A stretch of 64,000 bases of DNA from Ariolimax columbianus (lineage: Eukaryota; Mollusca; Gastropoda; Stylommatophora; Arionidae), in NCBI GenBank assembly GCA_036924085.1, contig JAVGWX010000014.1, positions 39,434,556 to 39,498,555 of the forward strand, written 5' to 3'. Every line of letters begins with the position of its first letter. The first letter of the stretch is position 1. Both the position numbers and the translations under genes were made by a program. The notes beneath the pieces are model-generated. The model was given only the letters and a program-made list of their open reading frames with translations. It was not told where the DNA came from and did no database searches. Positions 47,501 through 56,699 of the stretch are shown here, piece after piece.

Positions 47501-50500
47501 AGCTGCCAATAGTTGTTTTTTTTATTGGCACTTACAGAAGCTGCTGAAGCTAATAATAGATGTAGATACCTGCTGAATACAGACGTGTCGGACCGAAAGG
47601 TGCAAATATCACAGTCAAGCTGTGAACTAGTGACACAACAAATTCTGTTCTCCGGACTACATCCTGCTACTTGCAAAGCCCGGTTCAGGGCTTGGTAGCA
47701 GAAGACTGAGAATGAATGCAGAAGAAGAAGATGTAGACATTGGGAAGATTTTACTTGACAATATGCGCCACACTTTTTATTATATAAAAGTTACTTCCAT
47801 ATTGGACACTTATCTTCGGGGATGAAGTGTTCAAGACTTCCTTATATTAGGTCTAAGGTTTTTGTAATTAGGGGATGACCAGTTCCCTTCCTCGCTTTTT
47901 TGGTATACTTTTTTGGTACTTGAGAAGGTGGATCAGGGTCCAGCTGGATGTAGTGCAATGCAACGCCGCTCATTAAGCTCACCCCAATGGCGGATTACAA
48001 TGTCAATCTTCATCTTGTTGACCAGACTGTCGTGACACAGCCTGTTTCCAGGAGCACGAACGAAGATGTCAGATGAAGTCTTGATTCATCTGATCCTGAT
48101 TACTCTGTGCTCTCTACAGGATAGACTGAAGTATGTCACTACTGGGGAGCACACCCTGCACATTTGCCATGACAAGCAAGCGGTCTTTGCACTCTGCCAC
48201 CAATGATGGTTTTCTTTATAAATAAAATGAAACAACTAAAGAAAATTGTGTTTGGAGTCAGCCACCTCATCATGTAAAACAAATTGGTACAGAAACATCC
48301 ACAGCAAGAGCATACAGAGTGATATGGCACATATCTACAGTGTTGCCTTTTAGCTTAGAAGGAAGTCGTTGTTGAATGCCCACAATGAGTAAGATTACTC
48401 TTTTGTGCGCCAAGAAAAAAGCATTAAGTGGTGGCTGCAGTTGCTTTCCTCACATCCCGAACATGTTGTTAATGGTGGACAAGTGTCCTCCAGGCGGTTA
48501 TGCTATGCTTGGCTTCATCTGCATGTCGCTCACTACTACAGGGATTGCGTCAATCCCCCACCTCATTAAGCCAGACTGCCATAAAAACAGCCTGTTTCCA
48601 GGTAGACATATGAAAGTGAGGTTGATGTCTTGGCCAGTATATGTTACCTGACCCTGATCAGTATGTTTTGCCTGACCATACGTTAGTTTCCTCTTTCCGC
48701 TTAGTGGGGAGAGAAATTAATAAGTTTGTGAAGAATTCAATAATGGCTTGGTTCACCTCTTAGCTCCAAGTGAAGCATATGCCCACCACTACAGCTAGTC
48801 TCCTTATAAGAAGCCTGTATGCAAACACTTGCAGTGGTGATTTCAATAAAATTGGTTTTACAAGATGAGGTTTCTAGCCCCGTACACAACCTTCTTTAGT
48901 CACCTTTTACAACTTGCTTGGGATGTTAGTGGTCCATTCTTTTCAACCTGGGTTCCGAAAAAGTGAATTAAATAACATTAATACATAAATGAAACAATAT
49001 TACCTTAATATTCTTTAGTATATCAAAGTGGGACGCATAGTCCTCAAGGTATTTTTGAACATCCTGATGTTTAACAAAAGATGGTAGTTCTGGAAATTGG
49101 TAATCAGGATAAGCCATGCACTCCTTAGGTAAGTTAGTTCTGTGAAAGTAAGGATGAAACATGAAACAGCTTGGAATTGACTTTAAGCTAAGATAGTTAT
49201 TGTTGTTGAATGCCCACAACGAGCAGAATTACTCTTTTTTGCGCTCTGAAAAGGACGTTAAGTGGCGGGTTGTTGTAGCTTTCCTCACATCCGGAATGTG
49301 CTGATGAAGGTGGACGCGGCGTCCTCCAAGCGGTTGTGCTATGCTTGGCTTCATCTGCATGAAGCTCACTACTGCGGGGATCATGTCGATCCCTCACCTC
49401 ATTAGCCAGGCTGTCATGAAAACAGCCCATTTCCAGGAAGGGCTGCGAGGAAGCCATGGTGAAGGTCTTGGCCAGTATGTTTTGCCTGATCCTGACTAAT
49501 ATGTCTGATCAGTATGTTGTGCTTTCCTTCCCTTAAGCTAAGATAAACATGTTAGTCATTCCTCTTCCATCAGTGGGCGTAGACTGGATCTACAATCCTG
49601 GTATTCAATCAGGCTGATGTGCCAGTCAGTTAAAAGCTTTCCTTCTGTTCTGCAAATTCAGGTGGTCAGTCTTGAGAAAGTGCCATGCCATCCCTAGTTT
49701 GTCTTTCTGGCTTCCATTTTACCATTAGTAGAAAGTCCTGAGTGGTCCGCCGGGGTCTTATGTATGACAAGGACAAGAATGGCACCACTGCCTCACAGAG
49801 AGCATGTCGTAAGAAGGGACTAACTGTGTGACATGGCATAACACCAGCCATGGTTGGGTGGTTTGTTTAGAGCAGCATAGATGGCGCCTAACAGGCTGCA
49901 GATCTACATTGCTCTAGTGTTTGAGTCCATTAAGATGGACTCGCACATCGGTTAACCACCCTTCGTAAGCGCTTGTCCCAACGCAACAGAGTATTAAGCT
50001 GCCCGAACCTAGCCAGCTAAGCAGAAAACCCTTCTCCTGGCTTCATCCAGCTCAAACTAGAGCTGGAAACTGCACAGGGGCATCTGCCCCTGTAGAAGTA
50101 CAGGTCGACTAAGACTAAGTAAGTTTGTGGGTTATTTACTTCTTTCGGCTTACTAGATCTGGGGAAGTTTCAGCTCCGGGGGTTTCCAGCCTACACGCTT
50201 TTCCCTTTTGACATTTAGCCTTCACAGCAGTATAGAGTCTGCACTCTGCCTTTGGACGGCTGGTAACCAATAAGCTGTTAAGTGAGGTCTTACTACTGGA
50301 AGTTTCCAACCATCAGCCTCATGTATGTCAACATTGATAGTGTGTAGAATTTTCTTTTCCTTGTGGTTTTAGTTTCTACAGGATTGTGTTTGCTGGCCTC
50401 GTGTCCAAGCTTCCTTTGCTGTGTCTGGCAACATGCCTGTCAGGCCACAGTGTTACTGTTCTTTTATTCCATTTCGGGATACAATTACTTTTATGATATC

Positions 50501-51863
50501 AGGGTTAGAAATACACGTCTTAGACATGCTTGTTCTGTAAGGAAACTAAGGAACTAGATTGAATAGTATTGAACAGTTCTGTCTTGTTTACCTTAGAGAA
50601 AGTTGCATTGTTCCACAAAGGGTGAAGAGAGTTAACATCAAATCTAGTTTTGTTAATTCTGGAATTAACATTTTAGTTTGTTCCCCAGTATTTGTCACTA
50701 TTACCTCCCAGATATGAATAATCTGTTATTGTGGAAGGCTCTCCAACTCATGGCCTTGCACACTCAACCATTTATACATATCAAAAGCTTATGTATTTAA
50801 ACTGCCTTTTAATACGAGGCGTGTTCAAATCAAACCAGACCTAACTTCACCAAGTGTACAAACATACAATCCGCATGATGACGTCGCTTCATCGCAGAAT
50901 GCAGGCAGTGTATGGTGACAAAAGTGCGTAGAAGACAACAGTGAAGAACTGAACAACAATATTTAAAGATTGATGTGAATTAACAAAAGATTTTCCTAGA
51001 CCAGGTTAGGTGCATATTGTTGCATCAAAAGATGCCATCACCACAATTGATGCAGCAATTCAGGTGGACCATCGCCGGAGATTAAGTTCACTAACAAAGG
51101 AATTCACTGTGTTGCTAGGGACAGTTCAAATGGTGGTTAGCAAGAAACTGAAGTATCAGTACCTCGGTTGCTGACCAACCACCAAAAGGAAGAACGCATG
51201 GGATGGAGTTTGAACCGCTTGCTGCGATGCGAAGAGGTGGGTGATTCATTTCTTTCGCGCATAGTGGCAGGTGAGCACACGTCGGTCAACATCCTTCAGC
51301 TGCTAGAATCCGAATCACCACTCAATGATCAACTCTGGATGGATTCCGTATCACACCCGTAATGTTTTCAATGATCTGTTAATAAGAAAACTTTTGAGTC
51401 GGAAGATAATTAAATTTTTCAAAAATTGACAGTTGGTATGTGACATGTACACCAGAAGTGACATCATCATGCTCGCTCATCGTACGTATGTTCATTTTGT
51501 CAGTTAGGTCCGGTTTCATTTAAACACGCCTCTAATTTAATTATTTTCTCCACACGTTTGGTAATTGAGTTGCTGGCACTCTCTATGCTTTATGAATGAA
51601 GAATGAGATACATGGCTGAAATTTGGCAATACATACAATATTTACCTGAGATTCTCGTACATGCTGGAATGCACTGGAAGACCATACTCATCTTTTCCAA
51701 CTCGTTCAGTATAGAACCATGTTCCTCCGACTCGTGGTGCTTGTTCAAAACAGACAACATCAAAGTGGGCTGACTCACTAGCTAATGGGTGTGCCAAGTG
51801 CCTCAGAGCACATAGACCTGCCGCCCCTGCTCCGATGACCGCTACTTTGATAACTTTCTTCAT
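35238..51863 (-). CDS. Flavin-containing monooxygenase, six exons, complete
   Basis: Joining six exons with GT-AG borders gives exactly 433 codons plus stop, all phases consistent. FMOs use FAD and NADPH to add oxygen to nitrogen or sulfur atoms of xenobiotics or metabolites. Visible motifs: FAD-binding GAGAAG (11-16), RVGGTW (44-49), the FMO fingerprint FxGxxxHxxxY (182-192, FSGEVMHSHDY), the NADPH-binding-type GAASSG (207-212), and the FATGY-like CTGY (273-276). The length fits the shorter GS-OX/senecionine N-oxygenase-like FMOs rather than vertebrate enzymes of about 530 residues; no C-terminal membrane anchor is seen. In GAASSG, Ala replaces the usual third-position Gly of GxGxxG, which may matter for activity. 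The first Met at 51863 begins MKKVIKVAVIGAG, the usual start. Introns span 2.0-5.1 kb and are packed with transposons. Substrate cannot be inferred. Confidence 0.93.
36055..36385 (-). repeat. Dispersed repeat family F, copy 2 (FMO intron 5)
   Basis: On the minus strand: tgctatgcttggcttcatct, cctcgttagccaggc, cctattcccaggaagggct and ttgcctgactctgacta. Its 5' part (ccacaatgagtagttactctt) matches 48370 and 49200. Confidence 0.6.
36762..36981 (+). repeat. SINE family B, copy 4
   Basis: Complete head with ctaatggttaagtgacac, B box gggttcgatcccc, core atgccaaagttggatgcact, and end aataaggcgaacgcaaa. Duplication tgccacatg at 36753-36761 and 36982-36990. Confidence 0.88.
37145..37722 (+). pseudogene. 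DDE transposase relic, split by a CR1 tail fragment
   Basis: The first part (37145-37305) reads LDRPSRLVMDNASYHNAV; the second (37440-37722) reads YGHISLPLTAFHGHLKPIEL and VWAKVKGQVVEQNRTF. Second and third acidic residues are present. The insert at 37306-37439 is an antisense CR1-like LINE end. It is the same family as the relic at 13430-16480, and both were hit by LINEs. Confidence 0.8.
37306..37439 (-). mobile_element. CR1-like LINE 3' tail fragment
   Basis: On the minus strand: aactggttgtatacagactc, tgcagggtcatttaaaccag and (TTAAG)n. It matches, in the opposite direction, the end of the element at 37724-38340. Confidence 0.65.
37724..38340 (+). mobile_element. CR1-like LINE, 3' part
   Basis: Plus-strand codons KANVMLGMIKRNISHKS, VKLYKSLVRPKLEYCVQV and LERIQRIATKMIV are the signature of the region after the reverse transcriptase in CR1-type LINEs. 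A decayed C-terminus follows (FFKVRSARRT-like, YWNALPQDVVEAELV). It ends aactggttgtattgactctg. Confidence 0.82.
38424..39720 (-). mobile_element. LINE family L, 5'-truncated (FMO intron 5)
   Basis: Minus-strand frames at 39078-39665 (LKYLGVTFDCSLSY, RLDRIQNEGMRLVLG: end of reverse transcriptase), 38696-39103 (VIHTDGSVVRSRTSGWG, METEAVTSALKW, VIVTDAQALL: RNase H) and 38435-38692 (WIYCPAHAGVQDNERADILG). All four RNase H acidic positions can be seen. Frames are broken by shifts. It lies in the same direction as the host gene. Confidence 0.88.
39721..40672. other. FMO intron 5 remainder
   Basis: No element recognised. A C run occupies 40317-40335 and a T-rich run precedes it. Confidence 0.4.
40673..40998 (-). 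CDS. FMO exon 5
   Basis: Residues 226-333 plus two bases of codon 334, 326 bases. It starts VFLSHNKP and contains DILLLCTGYYY. Acceptor attcag, donor ttcag/gtaagg. Confidence 0.93.
41125..41740 (-). mobile_element. LINE 3' fragment (FMO intron 4)
   Basis: Minus strand: FTYLGQAITEDAHNETEIKT, LRKIIIDTHIWPIALSGAET, then LEDKIQGKRGPGRPRLLF and AEDRVKWRGI. This is the C-terminal region of an endonuclease/reverse-transcriptase LINE, degenerate. Confidence 0.82.
42160..42570 (-). mobile_element. LINE fragment with YxDD-distal region
   Basis: Minus strand: DNLLLLSHNHSQMQEKLDRV, KLGLNINTKK, VTYLGSAIETSRGADAD. It covers the stretch right after the catalytic DD of a reverse transcriptase. Confidence 0.75.
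42700..43110 (-). mobile_element. LINE 3' fragment
   Basis: The minus strand shows KMLFYRRMLKLPWTANK and later WIRGSGGP with stops, consistent with a LINE C-terminal end. Confidence 0.55.
43120..44069 (-). mobile_element. LTR, reverse orientation, 3' end lost
   Basis: Reading the minus strand from 44069, it starts tgtggcaaagtctgggtttc and shares ataagcattagcttttgaat with 22631-23555, ccccttatctgcac with 17274-17685, and gctgtcactctaaatgt with 60912-62132. The terminal gggaactgttaca is absent. A (TG)n run lies near 43457. Confidence 0.65.
44194..44371 (-). CDS. FMO exon 4
   Basis: Residues 167-225, 178 bases. It carries the FMO fingerprint (FSGEVMHSHDY) and the second dinucleotide motif (GAASSG). 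Acceptor ccatag, donor cag/gtactg. Confidence 0.93.
44503..45221. mobile_element. Foldback mariner-like element, copy 2 (FMO intron 3)
   Basis: It is flanked by TA (44501-44502, 45222-45223). The left end caaggcgtgttcaaatt and the right end (complement cgaggggtgttcaaatg) are inverted. The inversion continues far inside: the left 44503-44780 and the right 44953-45221 pair over about 270 bases, including aacatgg, atccgtccagagttgatcag and tttctaacagctgaag. The left arm codes for the transposase start (VIRFLTAEDCRPVDIHRRMQ), so a copy of that coding sequence lies inverted at the right end. No catalytic core remains. Confidence 0.85.
45269..45430. repeat. 45-base tandem repeat, about 3.6 units
   Basis: Unit accaccatcaatccatcttt followed by agaccaccacaaaaacatct and ttaat. 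It lies in FMO intron 3 just after the foldback element. Confidence 0.85.
45470..45615 (+). repeat. Dispersed repeat family E, 3' part, copy 4
   Basis: gacagatgtgtcggagag, aaagtgcaaatcttgcag, acatcctgctactttgcaaa and the tail gagaacgaatgcaaaag. Confidence 0.65.
45880..46610 (-). mobile_element. LINE 3' fragment, group R (FMO intron 3)
   Basis: Minus strand: GTLIYGNETWSTYTKQK, HVTCLRRILRIGWQERVPGN, QQHLRWSGHFSRMEDERLPK, DILYGQLGI. The last part, down to 45880, corresponds to the C2H2-like end seen at 31690-32120. Confidence 0.82.
46816..46958 (-). CDS. FMO exon 3
   Basis: Residues 119-165 plus two bases of codon 166, 143 bases. It reads FQTIVTLVTPVCDVT and ends FDAVLICN, followed by G-H in the next exon, the typical FDAVxxCxGH context. 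Acceptor ctgacag, donor gg/gtatgt. It was not seen as a separate open frame because it is short. Confidence 0.9.
47207..47450 (+). repeat. SINE family C, copy 2 (FMO intron 2)
   Basis: Head gcctctgtggcaaagtggtc, B box cggggttcgaatt, body cctgggttcttcgctggagc and gagttcgtgctttgtgcgat. Confidence 0.8.
47560..47735 (+). repeat. Dispersed repeat family E, 3' part, copy 5
   Basis: gacgtgtcggaccgaaaggt, gcaaatatcacagtcaagct, acatcctgctacttgcaaag, and the tail gagaatgaatgcagaagaag, which is close to the LINE copy 1 tail gtacgcagaagaagaagaag. Confidence 0.7.
47975..48150 (+). repeat. Family F, partial copy 3
   Basis: ttgttgaccagactgtcgtg and acagcctgtttccaggagca mark the F core, with a decayed end. 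Confidence 0.45.
48370..48700 (+). repeat. Family F, copy 4
   Basis: It begins tgttgaatgcccacaatgag and continues gctatgcttggcttcatctg, aaaaacagcctgtttccagg and ttgcctgaccatacgttag. Confidence 0.65.
49004..49139 (-). CDS. FMO exon 2
   Basis: Residues 74-118 (TNLPKECMAYPDY...), 136 bases. Acceptor ttcacag, donor aag/gtaata. TNLPKE and FPDxxFP-like residues are usual in this part of the family. Confidence 0.92.
49200..49520 (+). repeat. Family F, copy 5
   Basis: The best copy: tgttgaatgcccacaacgag, gtcctccaagcggttgtgct, acctcattagccaggctgtc, ttgcctgatcctgactaata. It is in the same orientation as copy 4 about 0.83 kb away, across FMO exon 2. Confidence 0.68.
49560..50812. other. FMO intron 1, unassigned repeat-like sequence
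   Basis: It has several GC-richer blocks, and a block at about 50365-50465 shared with 29913-30000, so part is an uncharacterised dispersed repeat. No exon seen. Confidence 0.35.
50815..51532. mobile_element. Foldback mariner-like element, copy 3 (FMO intron 1)
   Basis: Ends cgaggcgtgttcaaatc and the complement of aaacacgcctc are flanked by TA (50813-50814, 51533-51534). The right arm again contains the inverted transposase start (complement of cagctgctagaatccgaatc, tcaactctggatggattccg). The left arm has an internal deletion after cgcatgatgacgtcgcttc. The middle (51085-51240) retains a stretch not present in copy 2. Confidence 0.82.
51646..51863 (-). CDS. FMO exon 1
   Basis: Residues 1-72 plus two bases of codon 73. 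It carries the FAD-binding GAGAAG and RVGGTW motifs. Donor: ctcag/gtaaat. An in-frame upstream extension to 52001 is open but reads as AT-rich non-coding sequence. Confidence 0.92.
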
Positions 51864-52124
51864 GATGATAATCACACAACTGTTTGTCACACATATGATG
51901 CTGCTAGTTTTACACGAGAACCTTTTTGCCTTTATAGTACTTGACCCTGTGAAGACATATAAATCGAATAAAAATAAAACAAGCAATAAATGGGTTAGCA
52001 AATAGTTTAAATGACTTACTTGCTTAGTTAGTTTTTATAATAATATATTTATAAATATAATATCGAACCTCTAGCAGTTAAAGAAAGTAGTTAAACTACT
52101 TTACTTAGTATATTAAAATTATTT

Positions 52125-52192
<68 letters not shown>

Positions 52193-53292
52193 ACTCAGTA
52201 TAGTGTATAGTAGTATAGTGATAGTCCTATCTAGTATTACTAATAATAGTGAGTCACTCTGCTGCTTGCCGGGGTTACTGGCCAACGTCAGGTGATACTG
52301 CTAGGCTCAGTTAATGACATGCAATTTTCATGTGGAGACCACACACTGATAAACTGGTAATTAAAAAGTAGCCTAGTTTCCAAGTTTGCCATGACGTGCA
52401 AGTACAATCTGTATCCTTGCCCTATAAATAAGGTGTCACGTATTCAGGTTATGGTTTTGTTTACATTTTGTTCCGCTCCTTATTTTTACATTTACATGAC
52501 GTTCGTCGTACATAAAACAATTCGTACTATTTATATTGTGTAAATGGAATATAAGTGCGAGTGGTGCTGAGATGAATATCTCAAGTGCTGAATCCACTAA
52601 ACATATAGCTAGAAATGAAAGAGACACGATAGTTGAAATTTAAACTCAGTGTTCATTTTCGGTGATGACAACATTAGACACATGCATAACTTTTTCGAGA
52701 ACACTAGACTAGACTATTTCAAATGAAAACTATATTAACTATATAGTTACTAACTATCAATATCATCAACGTTGTCGCTATTTTAGTTATTACTTCTAGC
52801 CAGCCAACTAAATCAAGGTCTAAATCTATACCCCGAATGACTCCAGTCACTACTTATAATCGTATATTATAAAATATTCCAAGAGAATATCATACACATA
52901 TTCACGAGGCTGTGTTCCGCGTTTATAATTGTACAGTAGAAAGTGAACCGGTGCGTTTAGGATTATATATAATATATTATTATTACTGTCTAGTGTCTGG
53001 CAAATGAATTAAACGGCTAAACTAATTATTATTAGTTGAATAATTTCCTTGTTAATTTGTAAAACAAGTGTGGTTAACATAGTTTATTTATTAAGCTGTC
53101 GTACAGAGCACTATTATGAAATAAAATGTGAATTGAGATTCTATTGAAATACCATTCACAACAGAAGCTGCAACTTGCTTGCCTAGCTTAGTAGCTAGCA
53201 GCATTATTAGATACGACGTCGACATGATCACGTTCGTATCTTTGCGACGCTTTTAAAAGTTTATTCATCGGTGACTTAAATAAAGCAAGAGA
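51864..53292. promoter_or_regulatory. Divergent intergenic region between FMO and zinc-finger gene
   Basis: This 1.4 kb stretch separates the two start codons, which point away from each other, so it should contain both promoters. It is very AT-rich and holds an (AT)n run at about 52129-52188. I could not pick out a convincing core promoter element. Confidence 0.5.
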
Positions 53293-54699
53293 ATGGCATC
53301 AGATAACTGCATACTGGATATTCATATATGTGGAGCATGTCGTTCGGAATTCAGCGATATCCTTAAATTTATTCAGCACAAAAAAGAATGCTATCTTTCA
53401 GCTGCAAGAGGTCAAGGTCAGATGCCAGAACTCTCACATTTGACAGGACCTTGTGTCCAGCATCACTTGCATCCTTCAGATGGTCTAGAATTAGAGCTGC
53501 CAAATACTGAGTTTCATACTGATGCGTATCCATATTCTGCTGTGCACTCTGATCATTTAGAAAATTCAGATGCTTCTCAGACCTCTGTACAGGTATCTGT
53601 GCCTTCTGTCCTTACTGGAGCTGAACTTGTGCCAGATTGTGCAAGGAAGGATCATGGCCAATTCTCTTATGCTCTAAATTCACCTATGGTGTCCGAACAC
53701 AAAAACTTGGATGTAACAACACTCTACTCATACTCATGGTCTGCAGACCCTGATGTTAAGGATGAATCCATTTCAACATCTTTGGAACATAATGTACCTG
53801 AGAATGAGCCAACAATCATAACAGATACATCTTCTTACATGAAAAATTCAATGAATGTTGAAACTATTGTAAATGAGTCCAAGAATCACATAGACATCTC
53901 AGCTGACAATATAGCAGTATATGTTATGAGTCCAAAATCTTTTGCATCATCAGTCGGGACTCAGTCAAAATATAATCATGATTCAAGAAGCAAGTCGCTT
54001 TCAGAATTCAGCGCAGGGTCTGTGTGGCCTGAGTCACGGTCGGAATCAGACCACCAGAGCCACATGTTAGAGGCTTTTACTAGTGTGATAACAAGTCCTT
54101 CTGTCAATTCTAAAAGATCATATATCAACTTTAATGAGGTTGATCAACAGAATGATCTGATGTATATTCATCAACAGAATACAGGATCTGAAATACAGAA
54201 GCCTGTATGTAGTTCAGGTTTTTACTGTGATTCAGAGTTGGCTCTTGGCTCGAGTAATTCAACCCCTTGTCCAGAAGATTTAGAAGTAGGTCAGATCTCA
54301 GCAGCCATGTTTGGAAAGAAAAATCAGCAAGAAGACTTCAAGATAGTTATGAATGTCAACACTGCTCAGGCCATTCCTGCAGCCTCAGAGTCTCTACAAG
54401 ATCCCTGCAAAACTTCTTTCCATAATTCGTCAGCTATCGCACAATCTGATTCTTACTACAAAATGTTGGTTGATGATGTTAACAATGTACATGGTTACAT
54501 CGAGGAGAATACGGTAAATGCACCAATCATAAGGCAGAAAAAAGGACCAGATCTTCAAAGTAAAAGAAGTATTTCTGTTGAAAAGAGAGAGCGCCTTCAA
54601 GGAGTCTCAGATGATCTTCTGTCTTCTTCTGCCAAATTCATCCCAGAAAGTGGTGCTAGAGGTCAAGGCCAAGAGTTCAGTCAGAAAACTGACACACAG
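53293..54699 (+). CDS. Zinc-finger protein gene, exon 1 (coding)
   Basis: It encodes 469 codons beginning MASDNCILDIHICGACRSEF. A C2HC-type finger is visible at residues 13-33 (C13-x2-C16-x12-H29-x3-C33). The IHICGxC...FxxHKxxC pattern resembles the N-terminal finger of ZFP64-type transcription factors; I do not claim orthology. The rest is Ser/Thr/Asn/Gln-rich, probably disordered. The donor is acacag/gtaata, phase 0. The open frame runs on to 54807 only as intron read-through. Start context gagaATGG is acceptable, and upstream sequence is non-coding. Confidence 0.85.
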
Positions 54700-54784
54700 G
54701 TAATATTTATGAACTCTGTACTAACTGTGGCATGCAATCGCAACAATCTACATTTGTGTTTATTTTTGGCTTATCTTCTTTTTC

Positions 54785-55480
54785 GCAGGTCCCCTACAGC
54801 TTTTTGAGCATGGTCACTCTTTTGGGCCAGACTCTTTGGTCTGCATAGGTGGGGCAGTCCTACAGGATATGTTCTGGTGTTTGCTTGGGTACTTCGCAAT
54901 CGCACGTGGCAGTGGAGATGGGCCTTGAGTCTGCAATGTCCCATTCTGAGTCTAAAGATCTTTTTCTGTCCATGTCAGCCAAGTTTGTCAATGCTGTAAT
55001 TTTGTGACTTGTATTCTTTGTGCTGGTCTCTCGATTTCGTCTTCATGGATTGTTTGATGAATGTTTGCTTCTTTATAGCTCTGTGGATGTCGAGTCTGTG
55101 TGCCACCCTGTCTTGTTTTTGCGAGTTCATCTGCCTTTTCATTTTCAAGGATCCCACAGTGGACTACAATCCACTCAAGGACTGGATTTGTTGTTTTTTT
55201 GGGGGGACAGCAACTCGATGTAATATTTTATTTTGTGTGAGAGTCTGTCTTATTTAGGGCTAGAGATGGCTTGGTTTGGTCCTGGAGTTTGTTAGAATGA
55301 CTGTTTTCCTTGTAGTTATGTTTTGGCTGATAATAATCATAAGCTGCATGTACAGCTGTTGCTTCAACTCTGAAATTGGTACAGGTCTTTCCTGCTGGTA
55401 TGGAGTGGTTTTCTATGTTGCTGTTAAAGTGTGCGATGTAGATTCCCCTTTTTTCGCTCTCCATGATTGATCAATTTGTG
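54785..55480 (-). mobile_element. LINE 3' fragment, family K (zinc-finger gene intron 1)
   Basis: Minus strand: GIYIAHFNSNIENHSIPAG, NFRVEATAVHAAYDYY (RNase H), then ENEKADELAKTRQGGTQT and the decayed Cys/His region. It matches 26075-26560. Its 3' end lies about 85 bases from the exon 1 donor. Confidence 0.8.
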
Positions 55481-55712
55481 TATACATTTTCTTTATACAA
55501 AATATAGGACATTCACTGCAGCTGACAATTTACAGGAAACCTGTATCAAAAAACTTATGTACATCTTGCAGAAGTGGTTTCTGTCACATATGAGTGATGA
55601 GCTTGGAAACACCATGCACTACTCATAATCCTCTAGAGTAGAAGATATCAAATTGACAGTTTTTCACACCCTTTCTTTGATGTTGTATTACAGTGGCATA
55701 CTTGAGAAGATC

Positions 55713-55739
55713 GGGGGGGGGGGGGGGGGGGGGGGGGGG
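55713..55739. repeat. Poly(G) run, 27 bases
   Basis: An uninterrupted G run. Its real length may be uncertain, because such runs are prone to sequencing error. Confidence 0.9.
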
Positions 55740-55935
55740 TCATCCTGCTGTAGTGTAAAGCGCAGTTCTTCAGTAAGCCAATCCCTGTGTGGATCACATA
55801 TCCCCATCTTGTTAGCCAGACTGCCATGAAGCAGTCTGTTTTTAGTAAGAACTGCTTGGAAATGAGGTGGGTTCTTGATCAGCATGTTTCATCTGACCCT
55901 GACTATCATAGTCTAGATCAGTATATCAGGGATCA
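55740..55935 (+). repeat. Family F, copy 6
   Basis: cttgttagccagactgccat, aagcagtctgtttttagtaa and catctgaccctgactatcat. Family E follows directly. Confidence 0.55.
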
Positions 55936-56275
55936 AGATACTGAACAGCGCATGAGCTGCAGTGGTCAGCGAATCATAGCTGACTGCTAGCATCAGGGCC
56001 AGTGAAACAAAGCTGCCAAGACCCTTCTACGCCTCCACACAGTGATCCTGGATAACAGGCTGCAGCAGGGCAGACTGGCTAAGGAGAAGAGGGAATGCTG
56101 ACCCGGTACTCAAAAAATGCTTGCTGAAGTTGGATGTGTTGAACCGAAAGGTGCAAATATCACAGTCAAGCTGTAAAGTACGACACAGCGCATTCTGTTC
56201 TCTGGACTACATTTTGCTACTTAAGCCCTTTCAGTGCTTGGTAGTGGGAGATTGAGAATGAACGAAGCCAAGCCA
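55920..56275 (+). repeat. Family E, copy 6 (near full length)
   Basis: Block order as in 27690-28030: gagctgcagtggtcagcgaa, gccaagacccttctacgcct, gatcctggataacaggctgc, ggctaaggagaagaggg, the core (gcttgctgaagttggatgtg), gttctctggactacat, and the tail gagaatgaacgaagccaagc. This copy shows best the likeness to the LINE 5' module. Confidence 0.72.
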
Positions 56276-56699
56276 AGCCAAGATCAGTATATTTTGCCTG
56301 ATTGAACGTTAGTCTCCTCACCCCTCAAAAGTGGAGCAACATTAGGGATTTGATATAAAGCTTTAGATGCAAAGATGAGTGTGAGGATCAAGTGCAACAT
56401 ACTGGCGAAAACCTCACATCAATGCCATGCACAATGAAACAGATTGTGTTACAGCAGCCTAACCAATGAGGTGGGCATCAGCACTGTGATACATATAGTT
56501 ACGTTTGCAGAGAAGTCTTGCCTTACACTACAGCTAGAAGAACCTAGGTCCGCCTTTTTCAGAACACCCCAGGATAGAAGAAAAGCTAACAAAATTAATT
56601 AAGAGTGAATAACTCAGGAATTCTGAAGCTTTGAAAACAGCAACAGCTTCATTTGGAGAACAGGCAGATCTACAGCTTGCTTCCTTGCAGTGAAAGTGG

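Noticed and set aside
51864..52001. Upstream in-frame extension of FMO exon 1
   Set aside because: FMO proteins start just before the GAGAAG motif; the extension is AT-rich with no family similarity.
54700..54807. Extension of zinc-finger exon 1 to its stop
   Set aside because: The gtaata donor at 54700 joins in phase to exon 2, and the extension changes in composition and runs toward a LINE.
55713..55739. G-quadruplex regulatory element
   Set aside because: A pure G run of uncertain length next to repeats; no evidence for a role.
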